Assembly: GCA_934435205.1 (NCBI GenBank)
Contig: CAKSAK010000004.1
Span: forward strand, 1-64,000
Length of the DNA: 64,000 nucleotides
Source: an uncultured Ruminococcus sp.
GTDB taxonomy: Bacteria > Bacillota > Clostridia > Oscillospirales > Ruminococcaceae
Reading direction: 5' to 3'
Every line of letters begins with the position of its first letter. Position 1 is the stretch's first letter. Below, piece by piece: positions 52,013 to 62,114 of the stretch. The notes under the pieces were generated by a model. It did not search any database, was not told the origin of the DNA, and saw only the letters and a list, made by a program, of their open reading frames with translations. Position numbers and translations under genes: made by a program.

Positions 52013-52108
52013 TTTTCGAGCCGTATACTTATTAGTCGCTAACGGTGAGCGAGCAATATTTTCAAGCCGTACATTTATTAGTCGCCAACGGTGAGCAAAC
52101 AATATTTT
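52013..52108. repeat. Two direct 46-bp repeats
   Basis: TTTTCGAGCCGTATACTTAT at 52013 and a near copy starting TTTTCAAGCCGTACATTTAT at 52059 share about 40 of 46 bases, including ACGGTGAGC and CAATATTTTC. The repeats lie in the gap between the AlbA_2 gene and the giant helicase gene. The 51905-52199 gap has no gene. A short GC hairpin AGCCC/GGGCT lies at 51986-52008. Confidence 0.7.
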
Positions 52109-52199
52109 CAATAGCAACACTATTGTTTTAATAATATTATACTTGCTTTCTCTGAAAATGTCAATAGTTGCAGAAAATTTTACAAGGAAATTTTTATTT

Positions 52200-55100
52200 T
52201 TAAATTGCCACATTCTCCTCCTTTCCTTTACCTTTTTCTTTTTTGGGCTTTCTCTCCTGTGATCGCAGCCTTGCAGCTTCCTTTTTGAGCTTTGCACAAT
52301 CAAAGTAATTGGTACGCTTCTTTTCAGGGTTATTCTTCTTAAAATCGGCAGCAGCCTGATTAAGTTCATCAGTTAAAGTTGCAAGCCGTTCAGTCTTTTC
52401 TTCCAGTTCTTCAGCCTGAGCAAAAGGTTGTGCAACTATTTTTTTAGCTTCTGCAACATCAAAATTATGCTTGCCTAGCTCAACTTGTACATTATTGATT
52501 TTTTCATCAATCGAGTACAACGCATTCTCCAGACGTTTAAGATTGTTTGAATATGATATGCCCATATCAGTATGATATATTGCAGCTCCCTTTAGATCTG
52601 CACGAATCACCTTTGAAAAGCTGTCCATAGAAACTGAAAGCGGAAACCCCTGAAATTCGCCTATTTTTATTGATTTGTCCATATTTGCTGTTACAGCGTC
52701 AAATGTAGCCTTTTCAAAAGCTTTTGCAGCTTCCGTTCTATCCGTGTATGTATGATCGTCAATAGTTATTTTAAAGACAGGCTGCTGCGTTTCAAGATCA
52801 ACCGGCAAACTTTCTATATGCTTTTTGTCGGTTTGGTAATTATCAATAGCATTTTTCAAACGCTGTTCTACCGCCGGGGCTCTGAATATCTTATCCTCCA
52901 TATCGTGCTTTGTATTTGTATACTCAGCTTTGAGAATGTTCAATTCTTTAACCTCATTATCAAGCTGCATTTTTTCTTTGATACGCTCATCACCGGTACA
53001 CAGAGTTTTTATTTCGGCATACGAGAGAGCTTGTTGATCTACATCATCACATTTGCGAACAGGAGTTTTTGAAGTCATTATCTGAGATATAAACTTTTGC
53101 TTGCTTTCAAGGGTTTGGTATGAATATGCGTCAAACGTGCCTTTTGTAACATAGCGATACAGATGAACCTTTTCATTTTGGTTGCCTTGACGTACAATTC
53201 TGCCTTTACGCTGCTCCATATCAGCCGGACGCCAAGGAATATCAAGATCGTGTACAGCAATGAGCTTGTCTTGCACATTCGTACCTGTACCCATTTTTGA
53301 AGTACTGCCAAGTAGCACTCTGACTTCGCCGGAACGTACCTTGTCAAAAAGCTCTGTTTTCTGCTTTTCAGTCTTTGCGTCGTGAATATATGCTATTTCA
53401 GTTTCCGGAACACCTTTTGATATAAGCTTCTTCTTAATATCATCATACACACAGAAATCACATTCTTCCTCAAATGATTCCTTTTCAGAAACACTTTTAT
53501 CATCATCTTCTGTGTTTTCTAAGTTGCTTTGCTTATGCGGAACACCTAGATCACAGAAGATTATCTGTGTAAGTTTTCGCTCCTCAGTATCCTGATGAAT
53601 ACGGAAAACATTTTCAACACATTGATTGAGCTTTGTCATCGGACTATCTTCAAAAGACGGGTCTATAAGACGTGGGTCAAGACCAAGCTTACGTCCGTCT
53701 GATGTGATTTTAAGCATATTATCTTCTGTTGGCTCAACATTTCCTGCCTGCACATCGTCCGCTCTGTCTGCTAGTTCTTCGACAAGCTTTTTCTGAAAAT
53801 CTGTCGCTTCAACGTTTACAATATGAGTTTCACATTCTGGCACGTCAAGTTTCATTGTATCGGCGGTTCTTATGTCAGCGACTTGTTTGAACATAGACAT
53901 AAGCTCTGGCAATCCAGTATAATGTGCGATCCTTGTGCGCTGTTTAAATTTGTTGCCTGCTGGGGCAAGCTCCCAATCAGTTTTTTGTGTGCCGAAGACA
54001 GATACCCAATTGTCAAAGTGATCTAAGTCTTTCGCTTTTAAGAAATCATATTCCAAGTATCTCATCATAGTATGTAATTCGGTGACTGAATTTGATAGCG
54101 GCGTACCAGTTGCAAGTATAATGCCTTTTCCACCTGTCTTTTCGTCAAGATACCGACACTTTGTAAAGAGGTCTAATGCTTTCTGTGAAGCTGATGAGGA
54201 TATTCCAGATACGTTCTGAAGCTTTGTTGGGGTAAAGAGATTCTTAAATTCGTGAGCTTCATCGACCACGAGTTTATCAATTCCCATTTCTTCAAACGTT
54301 ATAACGTCGTCTTGCTTTTTAGATCTGAGCTTTTCGAGATTTTGTTCAAGACTTCTCTTTGTGCGTTCCATTGCCTTAACGCTAAAGTTGTTGGTGTCTT
54401 TATTATTCTTGTATAGCTTAATTCCCTCGACAATATCATCAATTTGTTGTTGCAGTATATTTTCTTGCCGTTCTTGTGACATTGGAATGGCTTTAAGCTG
54501 CGAGTGACCTATGATTACAGCATCGTAATTTCCGGTAGCTATTTTGGCAAATAGCTGCTGGCGATTATTTTTCTGAAAATCCTGCTTTGTTGCAACTAGA
54601 ATGTTTGCGTTCGGGTACAGTTTCATAAAATCATCACCGATCTGTTCTGTAAGGTGATTTGGAACACACATAAGTGCTTTCGTGGAAAGTCCTAAACGCT
54701 TGCTTTCCATAATACTAGCTATCATTTCAAAAGTTTTTCCTGCACCAACAGAATGAGCGAATAGTGTATTGCCGCCAAACAATGCGTGTGCTATCGCATT
54801 CTTCTGATGTTCTCGTAATTTGATATCAGCATTCATACTAGGGAAGCGCAGATTGCTGCCGTCATATTCTCTGGGGCGTATACAATTAAATCTCTCGTTA
54901 TATTCAGCAACAAGCTTTTCACGACGTTCTGGGTCATTAAAAATCCAATCTTTAAAAGTGCTGCGGATTTTCTCTGCCTTTTTCTGTGCGAGCTTTGTTG
55001 CGTTAATATCTACAACACGTTTGGTTTTATCAGAATTATTCGGATCAGGGATAAGCATTGTGACTTTCGGGTCTTTCAGATTAAGAAGTGACTCCATAAT

Positions 55101-58100
55101 CTCATAGGCATTAGTTTTATCCGTACCGAATTTTTTTGTAACGGCTACTGATTTATCAATACGCTTATTAGTAATACTGTAAGCATTGGCAGCAGAAGAA
55201 TATTCTACTTTTATCGGTTTTGGCTTTCTCCAAAAATGATATGTTTGGCTATCAGTACGGTTCATTTGTGGCGTATTGAATGTTTCGTATATGAATTGCT
55301 CATAATATTTAGGATCAATCCAAGTTGCGCCGATTTTCACATCTATATCGCCTGACTTCAAAGGCTCTGGCATAGCTTGTTTTAATGCAATGACGTTTTC
55401 CTTGAACCTACCGTCCTTTTCTGCATATTGTTCCGCAATATTTAGCTTTTGACGAATATCCCCGGACAGGTATTCACTTGCAGTCTGATACTCTTCACTT
55501 GTGTTTGGCACAAGGAATATATCACCTTTAAGCTCTTTGACAAGTTGTTCTTTCGGAAGATCGGTAAGTGCCTGCATATAGTCAAAATCAATTTTCGCCT
55601 TTTCTGCAATCGACAAAGTGAGTGCCTCAATCGCTGTATCAACGTGATTTGCTGCTATCGCTGGCTTTATAGTGCGCTTTGTGAATATATCTGACTTTGC
55701 AAGCAGCTTGTCTTTATCATAAGATTTTTCAAGTGTGGCTACCAGATTATACGATATATCATCTCTGAAATAACGCTTATTACTTTGGCTGTGAAGCAGC
55801 CCATATTTGTTATAGAAGTTGTCATAAAGAGTATTAAGCTTGCCCTGCAATGCTTTGATCTCATCATCACTATGATCTTGTTCCTGAGCGGCAAGCAGAT
55901 CTCTTGTACAATCTCTTATCTCAATAAACGCTTTGGCTCTATTGAGCTGAGAGTTTTTGCTGTTGTATTTAAACTCGCAAACTCTTGACGATGTTTTAAA
56001 ATATATATTTCCACCCTTTTCAAATAGACTGAAATTCCGCAAGTTTTGCGGCGGTATTATAACGCCATTGTCCAGTTTTGGATAAACATCAACGGCTTTG
56101 TTATCAGATATAGTCGCAGACATTTTATTGACCGCTTCAGAAAGCTGAACTTCCAGCTCTTTGTCCTTGTCTGCAATGACCTTTGTACCGCTGCTTCTGG
56201 GATTGCTGTCTTTTACAAGCTCTCCTAGTATCATTTCCGGCTTGTCTATAAAGTACTGATTTACTGATAAGCCATTCTCGTTCTCTCCGGTATGCACCCA
56301 GTCTGGCAGCTCCTTTGGCGGTGCAGAACGTTTCTGCAAAAAGATAATATCGCTTGTAACTTCTGTGCCTGCATTTGCCCTAAATGCTCCGGAGGGAAGT
56401 CTGACTGCGCCGATCAAATCGGCTTTTTCAGCAAGCTGTTTTCTTATGCTCTCATCTTTCTTGTCAAGCGTACCTGTTGATGTTATAAATGCTACAATTC
56501 CGCCCGGCTTGACCTTGTCTAGTGCTTCGGCAAAGAAGTAATCGTGCAGCTTATTAGTATTATGTTTCTGGTCTTTAAAACTTAGATCTCCGAACGGCAC
56601 ATTGCCAATAGCAACATCAAAGCAACCGTTTTGGTACTCATTCTTTTCAAAACCCTCAACCTTTATTTCGGCATTTGGGTATAGCTTTTGAGCAATTCTT
56701 CCGGAAATACTATCAATTTCTGTGCCGTATATCTTTGTGTTCTGTGTCATTTCCTGCGGCATACGTCCTATGAAATTGCCGACACCTAAAGAAGGTTCAA
56801 GCACGTTTCCGCCTTCAAAGCCGAACTTTGCAAGTGCTTCATACATTCCGTCAATAATAGTTGGAGCGGTGTAAAAAGCGTCGAGAACGGAAGCCCTTGC
56901 AAGACTATATTCCTTGTCTGTCAGAAGTTCTTTGAGTTGGGTATATTCTTCTGCCCAGTCCTGTTTTGAATCGTCAAAAGCGTTTTGTAAGCCGCCCCAG
57001 CCGACATACTTTGAAAGTGTTTGCTTTTCTTCGTCTGTTGCCGGTCTGTTCTCTTTCTCTAATATTTTGAGTGTTTCGATAGCTGCAATATTGGCTTTGA
57101 ATTTTGTCTTTGCACCACCTTCGCCGAGATTATTATCGGTAATAGCAAAATTCTGAACGTCGTTATTCTCAGTATTTTCAGACAATGATACTTGAATGTT
57201 ATCATCAAACGAAAGCTGCTTATCATTGTCCAACTTTGTATCCACCGGAGATAAAGTTGGTGGATTAGTTTCGGACTTTTCTTCTTTTTTTGCATTTTCC
57301 TGAGAATTTTTAAAGAGTGAAAGCTGCTCATCAGCTGTAGAGGATATGGTAGTATTCTCATTGTCAGCAGACGGAGTTGCTTCCTTTTCGATTGGTAAGG
57401 CAGTATCGGTTGTTTCTGGTGCTCTATTGTCTTTCGTCGGCTCAGATTTAATTCCGAGATAGCTGTTGATCTCTGCGATAACATCTTTAAGCTTGCCGTC
57501 AAACAATGTTTTGTTCATATTTGAAGGACTGCCATAGGTGTTTGTAAAAACCGGCAGACGGAACAACTTAGGGTTCAAGTTGTCATAGCCGTTTATCTTC
57601 ATCTGTTTTTCAGTTCTTTCAAGAAGCTGCTTTGCCTGATCTGAAAAATTGTGATTTTCATACAACTTTTCAAATGCAGCGTGCAGATCGTTTGGCGGCA
57701 ATGTTTCGCCTAAAGATACATTTTCCTGTTTATCTATTGTTTTTCCACTCTTGACAATATTGTGACTTTGGTGTATAATAGTATTAAAGTCAAGATTGTT
57801 TGTTAATTCGGAGTATTGTTCTCCCCATCTTTCAAACAGTTCTTGGCTTTTTTGTTTATTACAAAACAGGAGATTATCTGCTTGAACTATTCTCTTGAAA
57901 TACTCAGGAAAATTATTTCTTCCATATACACTTGTAATGAAATTAGAACTGATATTCTCGACTTCATATCTTCCTTTGCCATTTGGCTTTATGCTTGCTA
58001 TTATCGGGTTATCAGCTTTGTCAATTTCTGTTGTTACAACGATAATGCTGTCTTTGCGATTTGGCGAATCAATAATCATTACGGGAGAAGAAAGCAACTC

Positions 58101-59582
58101 CGGTAACCTTTTGACTTGCTCAACATCAAGACCGTGCTGATGATTTTTTTCATCTGTTGGTAAAATAGCATTCTTCAAATGCTTTTGTGTGTACAGCATA
58201 GGTAGCTGCTCACAGCCAACATCGAGCAAAATTTGTGGTGTATCACAAACTTTTAGACTTGTGTAGAACGGTAATTTTCCATTTAAAGCATCATCTACCT
58301 GTTCAGCAAATGTTTTTTCGCTTTTGACGATCTCATCATCTTGTCGCTTTGAATGCTCGATCACGGCTTTGTCAAGATACCTTTGAACATCACTTGGGTC
58401 TATTTCTCCGGCAACAGCACTATGGAACATATCAAAGAATGTGCGTATATCAGCTAACGATAACCGCTCATCGACTTCATCAAGAACTGTGATAGATATG
58501 CCCTCAGAGTAGCCTTGCCGCAGCAGGGCTTTTTGTTCGTCAGAAAAATTATGATCTTCATATACTTTTTGAAGTGCTATGTTATCATCAATTTCCTGTT
58601 TTAGCTTCATCAGATTTGAATGAACGCCGTCTTTGTCGTTAATACGGTCATCAAAAGAAGCCTTTGCGTAAGCAATAATAGGCTCTTTTAACTTTAATAT
58701 ATCTTCCTTGCTATACGAATCCTCAATGAAGACAGCCATAGCGTTATCAATTTCTTTTGAAAGATCACATTTGTCTTGTACTTCTATTAGGGCTTCTATA
58801 AGTTTTGCTGTGTTGCCCTGGGCGACGGTGAAGATCACTCGTCCGTCCTTTATCACGCCCGAATACTCTGCCAGCTCATCAAGATAGGGCTGTATCTCTT
58901 TATATCTTTCCGGAGATATATCAGGTGAGAAGTATTCTTTGTGAGCTATATCGTCATAATATTTGTTGCCGATGAATGTGTATGTATGCTCTTTGTGTTG
59001 CTCTTGGTGTTTAACAAAGTCATTACGCTTTTGAACAACGTCTTTGTGTATCTTTTTAACCTCCGGCATATCTGATTTGCTAACAGTCAGTACAGTCTGA
59101 CTTCTCATTTGCAGAATACTATTTTTTATGTCCTTGAGCTTATCTATATCCGCAGCACTTACGGTAATAGTACCCTTATTGTTTGTATAAATCCTACCGG
59201 AGAATTTTATATTCTGCTGTTCCATAAGTGCTGCCATCTTGAGGATAACGTCACGATCGGCTTTGAAATACTCTTTCTGAGGAATATATCTATATTCCAT
59301 ATTGCCGATGATATTCATTTTCGGTGGAGTATATGGCTTTTCTGGTTTCTGATATAGCATTTTATCAGCAAGGCTGCTTCCGAGTATTTGCTTAAACCAA
59401 TTCAGATCCTTGGTATTAAAGGCAAGCTTGCTTGTGCCTTTGCGAGAAAATGCGTAATAGTTCATTCCCGCTTGCTCAAGCAGGCTGCACAGTTTCTTTA
59501 AATCCTTTTCTTTCAAAGAAACGATCGTCTTATCATCATTATCAGTCGCTTTGTTCCATATTTCATTTCCGTATGTAGTCAA
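52200..59582 (-). CDS. Giant N6-adenine methylase / SNF2-type helicase of conjugative elements
   Basis: Domains in this 2460-aa protein: N-terminal repeats of about 60-70 aa in the style 'K..L......GM.YYAFSRKG', and a MuF-C/PBECR-like domain near 440-620 (LPFYTSLKVCDTPQILLDVGC, HGLDVEQVKRLPELLSSPVM). A methyltransferase near 900-1100 follows, with VLEPSLGVGNFIG and GNVPFGD in place of NPPY. Then a superfamily 2 helicase: HSVGAGKT near 1612, VVDEAHEFKN near 1772, GSTSKMGTGTNVQ near 2097 and RKGRIVRQGNQ near 2126. The coiled C-terminus is basic. Homologues are typical of Tn1549-like and other Clostridia elements and may protect or process transferred DNA. It carries an antisense RNA-like element at 57751-57853. 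Confidence 0.88.
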   Translation of the reverse strand: MTTYGNEIWNKATDNDDKTIVSLKEKDLKKLCSLLEQAGMNYYAFSRKGTSKLAFNTKDLNWFKQILGSSLADKMLYQKPEKPYTPPKMNIIGNMEYRYIPQKEYFKADRDVILKMAALMEQQNIKFSGRIYTNNKGTITVSAADIDKLKDIKNSILQMRSQTVLTVSKSDMPEVKKIHKDVVQKRNDFVKHQEQHKEHTYTFIGNKYYDDIAHKEYFSPDISPERYKEIQPYLDELAEYSGVIKDGRVIFTVAQGNTAKLIEALIEVQDKCDLSKEIDNAMAVFIEDSYSKEDILKLKEPIIAYAKASFDDRINDKDGVHSNLMKLKQEIDDNIALQKVYEDHNFSDEQKALLRQGYSEGISITVLDEVDERLSLADIRTFFDMFHSAVAGEIDPSDVQRYLDKAVIEHSKRQDDEIVKSEKTFAEQVDDALNGKLPFYTSLKVCDTPQILLDVGCEQLPMLYTQKHLKNAILPTDEKNHQHGLDVEQVKRLPELLSSPVMIIDSPNRKDSIIVVTTEIDKADNPIIASIKPNGKGRYEVENISSNFITSVYGRNNFPEYFKRIVQADNLLFCNKQKSQELFERWGEQYSELTNNLDFNTIIHQSHNIVKSGKTIDKQENVSLGETLPPNDLHAAFEKLYENHNFSDQAKQLLERTEKQMKINGYDNLNPKLFRLPVFTNTYGSPSNMNKTLFDGKLKDVIAEINSYLGIKSEPTKDNRAPETTDTALPIEKEATPSADNENTTISSTADEQLSLFKNSQENAKKEEKSETNPPTLSPVDTKLDNDKQLSFDDNIQVSLSENTENNDVQNFAITDNNLGEGGAKTKFKANIAAIETLKILEKENRPATDEEKQTLSKYVGWGGLQNAFDDSKQDWAEEYTQLKELLTDKEYSLARASVLDAFYTAPTIIDGMYEALAKFGFEGGNVLEPSLGVGNFIGRMPQEMTQNTKIYGTEIDSISGRIAQKLYPNAEIKVEGFEKNEYQNGCFDVAIGNVPFGDLSFKDQKHNTNKLHDYFFAEALDKVKPGGIVAFITSTGTLDKKDESIRKQLAEKADLIGAVRLPSGAFRANAGTEVTSDIIFLQKRSAPPKELPDWVHTGENENGLSVNQYFIDKPEMILGELVKDSNPRSSGTKVIADKDKELEVQLSEAVNKMSATISDNKAVDVYPKLDNGVIIPPQNLRNFSLFEKGGNIYFKTSSRVCEFKYNSKNSQLNRAKAFIEIRDCTRDLLAAQEQDHSDDEIKALQGKLNTLYDNFYNKYGLLHSQSNKRYFRDDISYNLVATLEKSYDKDKLLAKSDIFTKRTIKPAIAANHVDTAIEALTLSIAEKAKIDFDYMQALTDLPKEQLVKELKGDIFLVPNTSEEYQTASEYLSGDIRQKLNIAEQYAEKDGRFKENVIALKQAMPEPLKSGDIDVKIGATWIDPKYYEQFIYETFNTPQMNRTDSQTYHFWRKPKPIKVEYSSAANAYSITNKRIDKSVAVTKKFGTDKTNAYEIMESLLNLKDPKVTMLIPDPNNSDKTKRVVDINATKLAQKKAEKIRSTFKDWIFNDPERREKLVAEYNERFNCIRPREYDGSNLRFPSMNADIKLREHQKNAIAHALFGGNTLFAHSVGAGKTFEMIASIMESKRLGLSTKALMCVPNHLTEQIGDDFMKLYPNANILVATKQDFQKNNRQQLFAKIATGNYDAVIIGHSQLKAIPMSQERQENILQQQIDDIVEGIKLYKNNKDTNNFSVKAMERTKRSLEQNLEKLRSKKQDDVITFEEMGIDKLVVDEAHEFKNLFTPTKLQNVSGISSSASQKALDLFTKCRYLDEKTGGKGIILATGTPLSNSVTELHTMMRYLEYDFLKAKDLDHFDNWVSVFGTQKTDWELAPAGNKFKQRTRIAHYTGLPELMSMFKQVADIRTADTMKLDVPECETHIVNVEATDFQKKLVEELADRADDVQAGNVEPTEDNMLKITSDGRKLGLDPRLIDPSFEDSPMTKLNQCVENVFRIHQDTEERKLTQIIFCDLGVPHKQSNLENTEDDDKSVSEKESFEEECDFCVYDDIKKKLISKGVPETEIAYIHDAKTEKQKTELFDKVRSGEVRVLLGSTSKMGTGTNVQDKLIAVHDLDIPWRPADMEQRKGRIVRQGNQNEKVHLYRYVTKGTFDAYSYQTLESKQKFISQIMTSKTPVRKCDDVDQQALSYAEIKTLCTGDERIKEKMQLDNEVKELNILKAEYTNTKHDMEDKIFRAPAVEQRLKNAIDNYQTDKKHIESLPVDLETQQPVFKITIDDHTYTDRTEAAKAFEKATFDAVTANMDKSIKIGEFQGFPLSVSMDSFSKVIRADLKGAAIYHTDMGISYSNNLKRLENALYSIDEKINNVQVELGKHNFDVAEAKKIVAQPFAQAEELEEKTERLATLTDELNQAAADFKKNNPEKKRTNYFDCAKLKKEAARLRSQERKPKKEKGKGKEENVAI
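57751..57853 (+). ncRNA. Antisense copy 6 of the dumbbell RNA element
   Basis: Promoter TTGACA (57751-57756), 17 nt, TATAAT (57774-57779). RNA from about 57786: outer stem AAGTCAAGATTGTTTG (57787-57802) with CAAACAGTTCTTGGCTT, apical hairpin GGAG-TATTGTT-CTCC, and T-run to 57853. It lies opposite the coding strand of the 2460-aa protein, across the tail of its MuF-C-like domain. Stem bases differ from the other copies but still pair. Confidence 0.6.
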
Positions 59583-61741
59583 GACCGTTCACCCCTATCT
59601 TTATTTTTTACTTTATCCGGCTCTTTAGGAGAAGCTTTGTGTTTTTCTTCTGTCCTTTTCTTCAAAAAGTTTCTTGAGATCTGAAAGCTTGTCACTTTCG
59701 GATAATCACTCTGCTTTATCGTTACCGCAGATTTATCGCCATTGAGTACAGCGGAGTGTTCAATGTCATTCTTCCTGAGTTCACCAACGACCGCTCTTGC
59801 TGACTTTTCGTCCATACGTTGTGTAAAGCGTTCTTTTTTATCAAGATTTTTATAAAACTCAGGATTTAAAAATTTGGCTTTATCTGCGTTGAGCAATTCG
59901 TAGGTTTTATCTTTGTTGCTGTTGGATACCGTTATCTTTAAGTTTGTACCGCTTTTTACTGCCGAAAAAGGTATCTTATTCTCGTTGAGCTTATTCATCA
60001 ACCTTTGGGCTTCAACGGCACTTACTGCAAGGATAGCTCTATCGGCTGCTTTCAAGGACTTATAATAGTCAGGGTTTATGTATCTTTTTTCTTTGGTGTC
60101 CTCCACGGTGTTCGTTCCTTTGTCAGCTTCTGACTGCGATATGTTGTTTTCTTGCGGCGGCTCATCTCTTTTGCCATTGTTTATAATTCCATCAATGGAG
60201 TTATAATCATCTTCCATAGCCATTTCAGCATTTTTCAAATACTCAAATGGATTTTCCTGTGCGGCAGAAAGGCAAGCCTTTTCAGCAATGGCTGCAACGC
60301 TTATTTCACCTGTTTCAAGGCTTGTTTGAACAGCATTTGCTGTATTTTGCATTACTGTATCAATTTCGGCTTCTGATTTTTTGGCATAGGTTGCGTGATT
60401 TTGACTTAAAGTGCTGATTTTATTATCCAAATCTGATATCTGAGTATTGCACTTATTTATGCTGCTCTGTATGTCACTCTTAGCAGAAATAGCCGTTTCC
60501 GGTGCATTATACTTTTGGGTTTGGCTTTCAAGTTTATCAATGAGAGCGGCTTTCTTGTCATTTAAACAAGCAAGCGTACTCTGATTAAGCTTGTCCATTG
60601 CGTTAGCAAACCGTTGACGTCGCTCAGCTCCGATAACAGCAAAGCTTTTCACAGTATCGCTGAGAGCTACACATCTTTCAAGCTTGTGACCTATAATTTC
60701 AGATTTTCGATCAATTTCGGCTATGCGGTTCTGGTGATTTTTTATTTTCTGCTGCCGTGCAGGTATTTTTTCATTACGAATAGCATTTATCTTCTGCTCA
60801 TTTCGGGCTACAATAGTCTTAAAAATGCTGCTTCGTTCTGACATAGAGGAGAACATTTTATTCAGATCTTCAAGCTTATCTGCCTTTAAAGACAGCTTTG
60901 TGATCTTGACTTCATTTCTTTCGATCTTTGCCGTTCTTGTATCACGCTTGTCTTTAAGCGTTTCAAGGCGGCTTTCGTGAAAATCCGCTTTTGCATTGAG
61001 GATCGGCAAAAGTTTATTATGTTCTACCGGATTATGAAAGTGAGTTATTTCGGAATTTTCCTGTTCCGGGTACTTGACATTTTGCGTGGAATATGGTATA
61101 CTATTATCGAAGCAGATGATTGAAGTCGCCTGTGGGGAATTAGCCCCTATGTCCGTGAACAATTCATCTGCTTTTTCTTTGTTATAGGCAAGTATTGTAT
61201 TGTGTTCAAGATATGCTTTCATATCATCTTTTCCATAAATGGAAGTTATCTTATCCACCTGTCCTGTTTTGCCACGGACATCAATATTGATTGAAGCTAA
61301 AATATTCTTTCCATCTTTGTTTGTCAGCTCTGTGATAACAGCAACTGAATTCTCTTTAGAACCCTTACATATCATTATTGGGTTTCTTAGGTGTTCTGGA
61401 AGTTGTTTTATTGTTTCTAATGGTAGATTATGTCCTGTGGTGTGTCCGTGCTTAATCACATTTTCAGGATTCATACTATTATTCAAAACACTTTGATTTA
61501 CAGTAAGCATTCTAGCTTCTTGAGATATGCCACTTAATGCTTCGCTTGCAACACGCAGAACATTTGGAGTTTCACCTAATGTGATCACATCATTTGCTGA
61601 CATTTTACCATTTATCATTTTTTCTAAATCATTAACGAACTTCTCGCTTTCATTTTTATTTTGCTGTATTTTCTCTGATATCTTCAGCAAATCTTCTTCA
61701 TCTACGGTAAGTGTCGTCTTTGCAATATCCATAACAGGCAT
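59579..61741 (-). CDS. MuF-C-like domain protein with coiled coil and terminal repeats
   Basis: The N-terminal part of this 720-aa protein (residues about 45-200) resembles the MuF-C/PBECR-like domain also seen in the 2460-aa protein (VITLGETPNVLRVASE; GHNLPLETIKQLPEHLRNPIMICKG). A long coiled coil follows (about 255-400, rich in K, E, N, Q). Near 560-690 are two copies of a roughly 60-aa module (YINPDYYKSLKAADRAI; FLNPEFYKNLDKKERF) also related to the giant protein's N-terminal repeats. AAGGGG lies 7 nt before ATG 61741. The stop overlaps the helicase-methylase start (ATGA). The function is unknown. Confidence 0.7.
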   Translation of the reverse strand: MPVMDIAKTTLTVDEEDLLKISEKIQQNKNESEKFVNDLEKMINGKMSANDVITLGETPNVLRVASEALSGISQEARMLTVNQSVLNNSMNPENVIKHGHTTGHNLPLETIKQLPEHLRNPIMICKGSKENSVAVITELTNKDGKNILASINIDVRGKTGQVDKITSIYGKDDMKAYLEHNTILAYNKEKADELFTDIGANSPQATSIICFDNSIPYSTQNVKYPEQENSEITHFHNPVEHNKLLPILNAKADFHESRLETLKDKRDTRTAKIERNEVKITKLSLKADKLEDLNKMFSSMSERSSIFKTIVARNEQKINAIRNEKIPARQQKIKNHQNRIAEIDRKSEIIGHKLERCVALSDTVKSFAVIGAERRQRFANAMDKLNQSTLACLNDKKAALIDKLESQTQKYNAPETAISAKSDIQSSINKCNTQISDLDNKISTLSQNHATYAKKSEAEIDTVMQNTANAVQTSLETGEISVAAIAEKACLSAAQENPFEYLKNAEMAMEDDYNSIDGIINNGKRDEPPQENNISQSEADKGTNTVEDTKEKRYINPDYYKSLKAADRAILAVSAVEAQRLMNKLNENKIPFSAVKSGTNLKITVSNSNKDKTYELLNADKAKFLNPEFYKNLDKKERFTQRMDEKSARAVVGELRKNDIEHSAVLNGDKSAVTIKQSDYPKVTSFQISRNFLKKRTEEKHKASPKEPDKVKNKDRGERS
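61074..61176 (+). ncRNA. Antisense copy 5 of the dumbbell RNA element
   Basis: Promoter TTGACA (61074-61079), 17 nt, TATACT (61097-61102). RNA from about 61109: outer stem AAGCAGATGATTG with CAATTCATCTGCTT, apical GGGG-AATTA-GCCCC, then TTTTT. It lies inside the 720-aa gene on the opposite strand. Confidence 0.6.
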
Positions 61742-61768
61742 ATATATACCCCTTTCTGTAACTTAAAC

Positions 61769-61872
61769 TTGACATTTGACATTGTGTATGCTACAATGTC
61801 ATTGAAGCTAATGAATGTTTCCTCTGGGGGCGATTGTAGCCCTAAAGATTGAAGCATTTCATTGGCTTTTTT
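61769..61872 (+). ncRNA. Tandem copy 1 of the dumbbell RNA element
   Basis: Promoter TTGACA (61769-61774), 17 nt, TACAAT (61792-61797). Predicted RNA 61804-61872: GAAGCTAATGAATGTTTC pairs with GAAGCATTTCATTGGCTT; inner hairpin GGGGGC-GATTGTA-GCCC; terminal TTTTTT. Confidence 0.65.
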
Positions 61873-61883
61873 ATGATGTTAAC

Positions 61884-61986
61884 TTGACATTTACTGCTGC
61901 ATATGCTACAATGTTATCGAAGCTAATGAATGTTTCCTCTAGGGGCAATTGTAGCCCGGCAGATTGAAGCATTTCATTGGCTTTTT
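61884..61986 (+). ncRNA. Tandem copy 2 of the dumbbell RNA element
   Basis: Promoter TTGACA (61884-61889), 17 nt, TACAAT (61907-61912). Predicted RNA from 61919, with the same outer stem as copy 1 and apical hairpin GGGGC-AATTGTA-GCCC (61942-61957), ending TTTTT. Confidence 0.65.
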
Positions 61987-61999
61987 CTATGATGTTAAC

Positions 62000-62103
62000 T
62001 TGACATTTACTGCTGCATATGCTACAATGTTATCGAAGCTGAGGAATGTGTTCTCTTTGGGCAATTAGAGCCCTGTAGAATGAAGCATTCTATCGGCTTT
62101 TTT
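62000..62103 (+). ncRNA. Tandem copy 3 of the dumbbell RNA element
   Basis: Promoter TTGACA (62000-62005), 17 nt, TACAAT (62023-62028). The outer stem reads AAGCTGAGGAATGTGTTC with GAAGCATTCTATCGGCTT, changed on both sides relative to copies 1-2. Apical hairpin GGGC-AATTAGA-GCCC, ending TTTTTT. On the other strand the related peptide frame is broken by TAA and TAG. Confidence 0.65.
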
Positions 62104-62114
62104 ATGATGCTAAC

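Noticed and set aside
57059..57502. 147-aa minus-strand ORF inside the 2460-aa gene
   Set aside because: It is an alternative frame of the linker region, low complexity, with no ribosome binding site.
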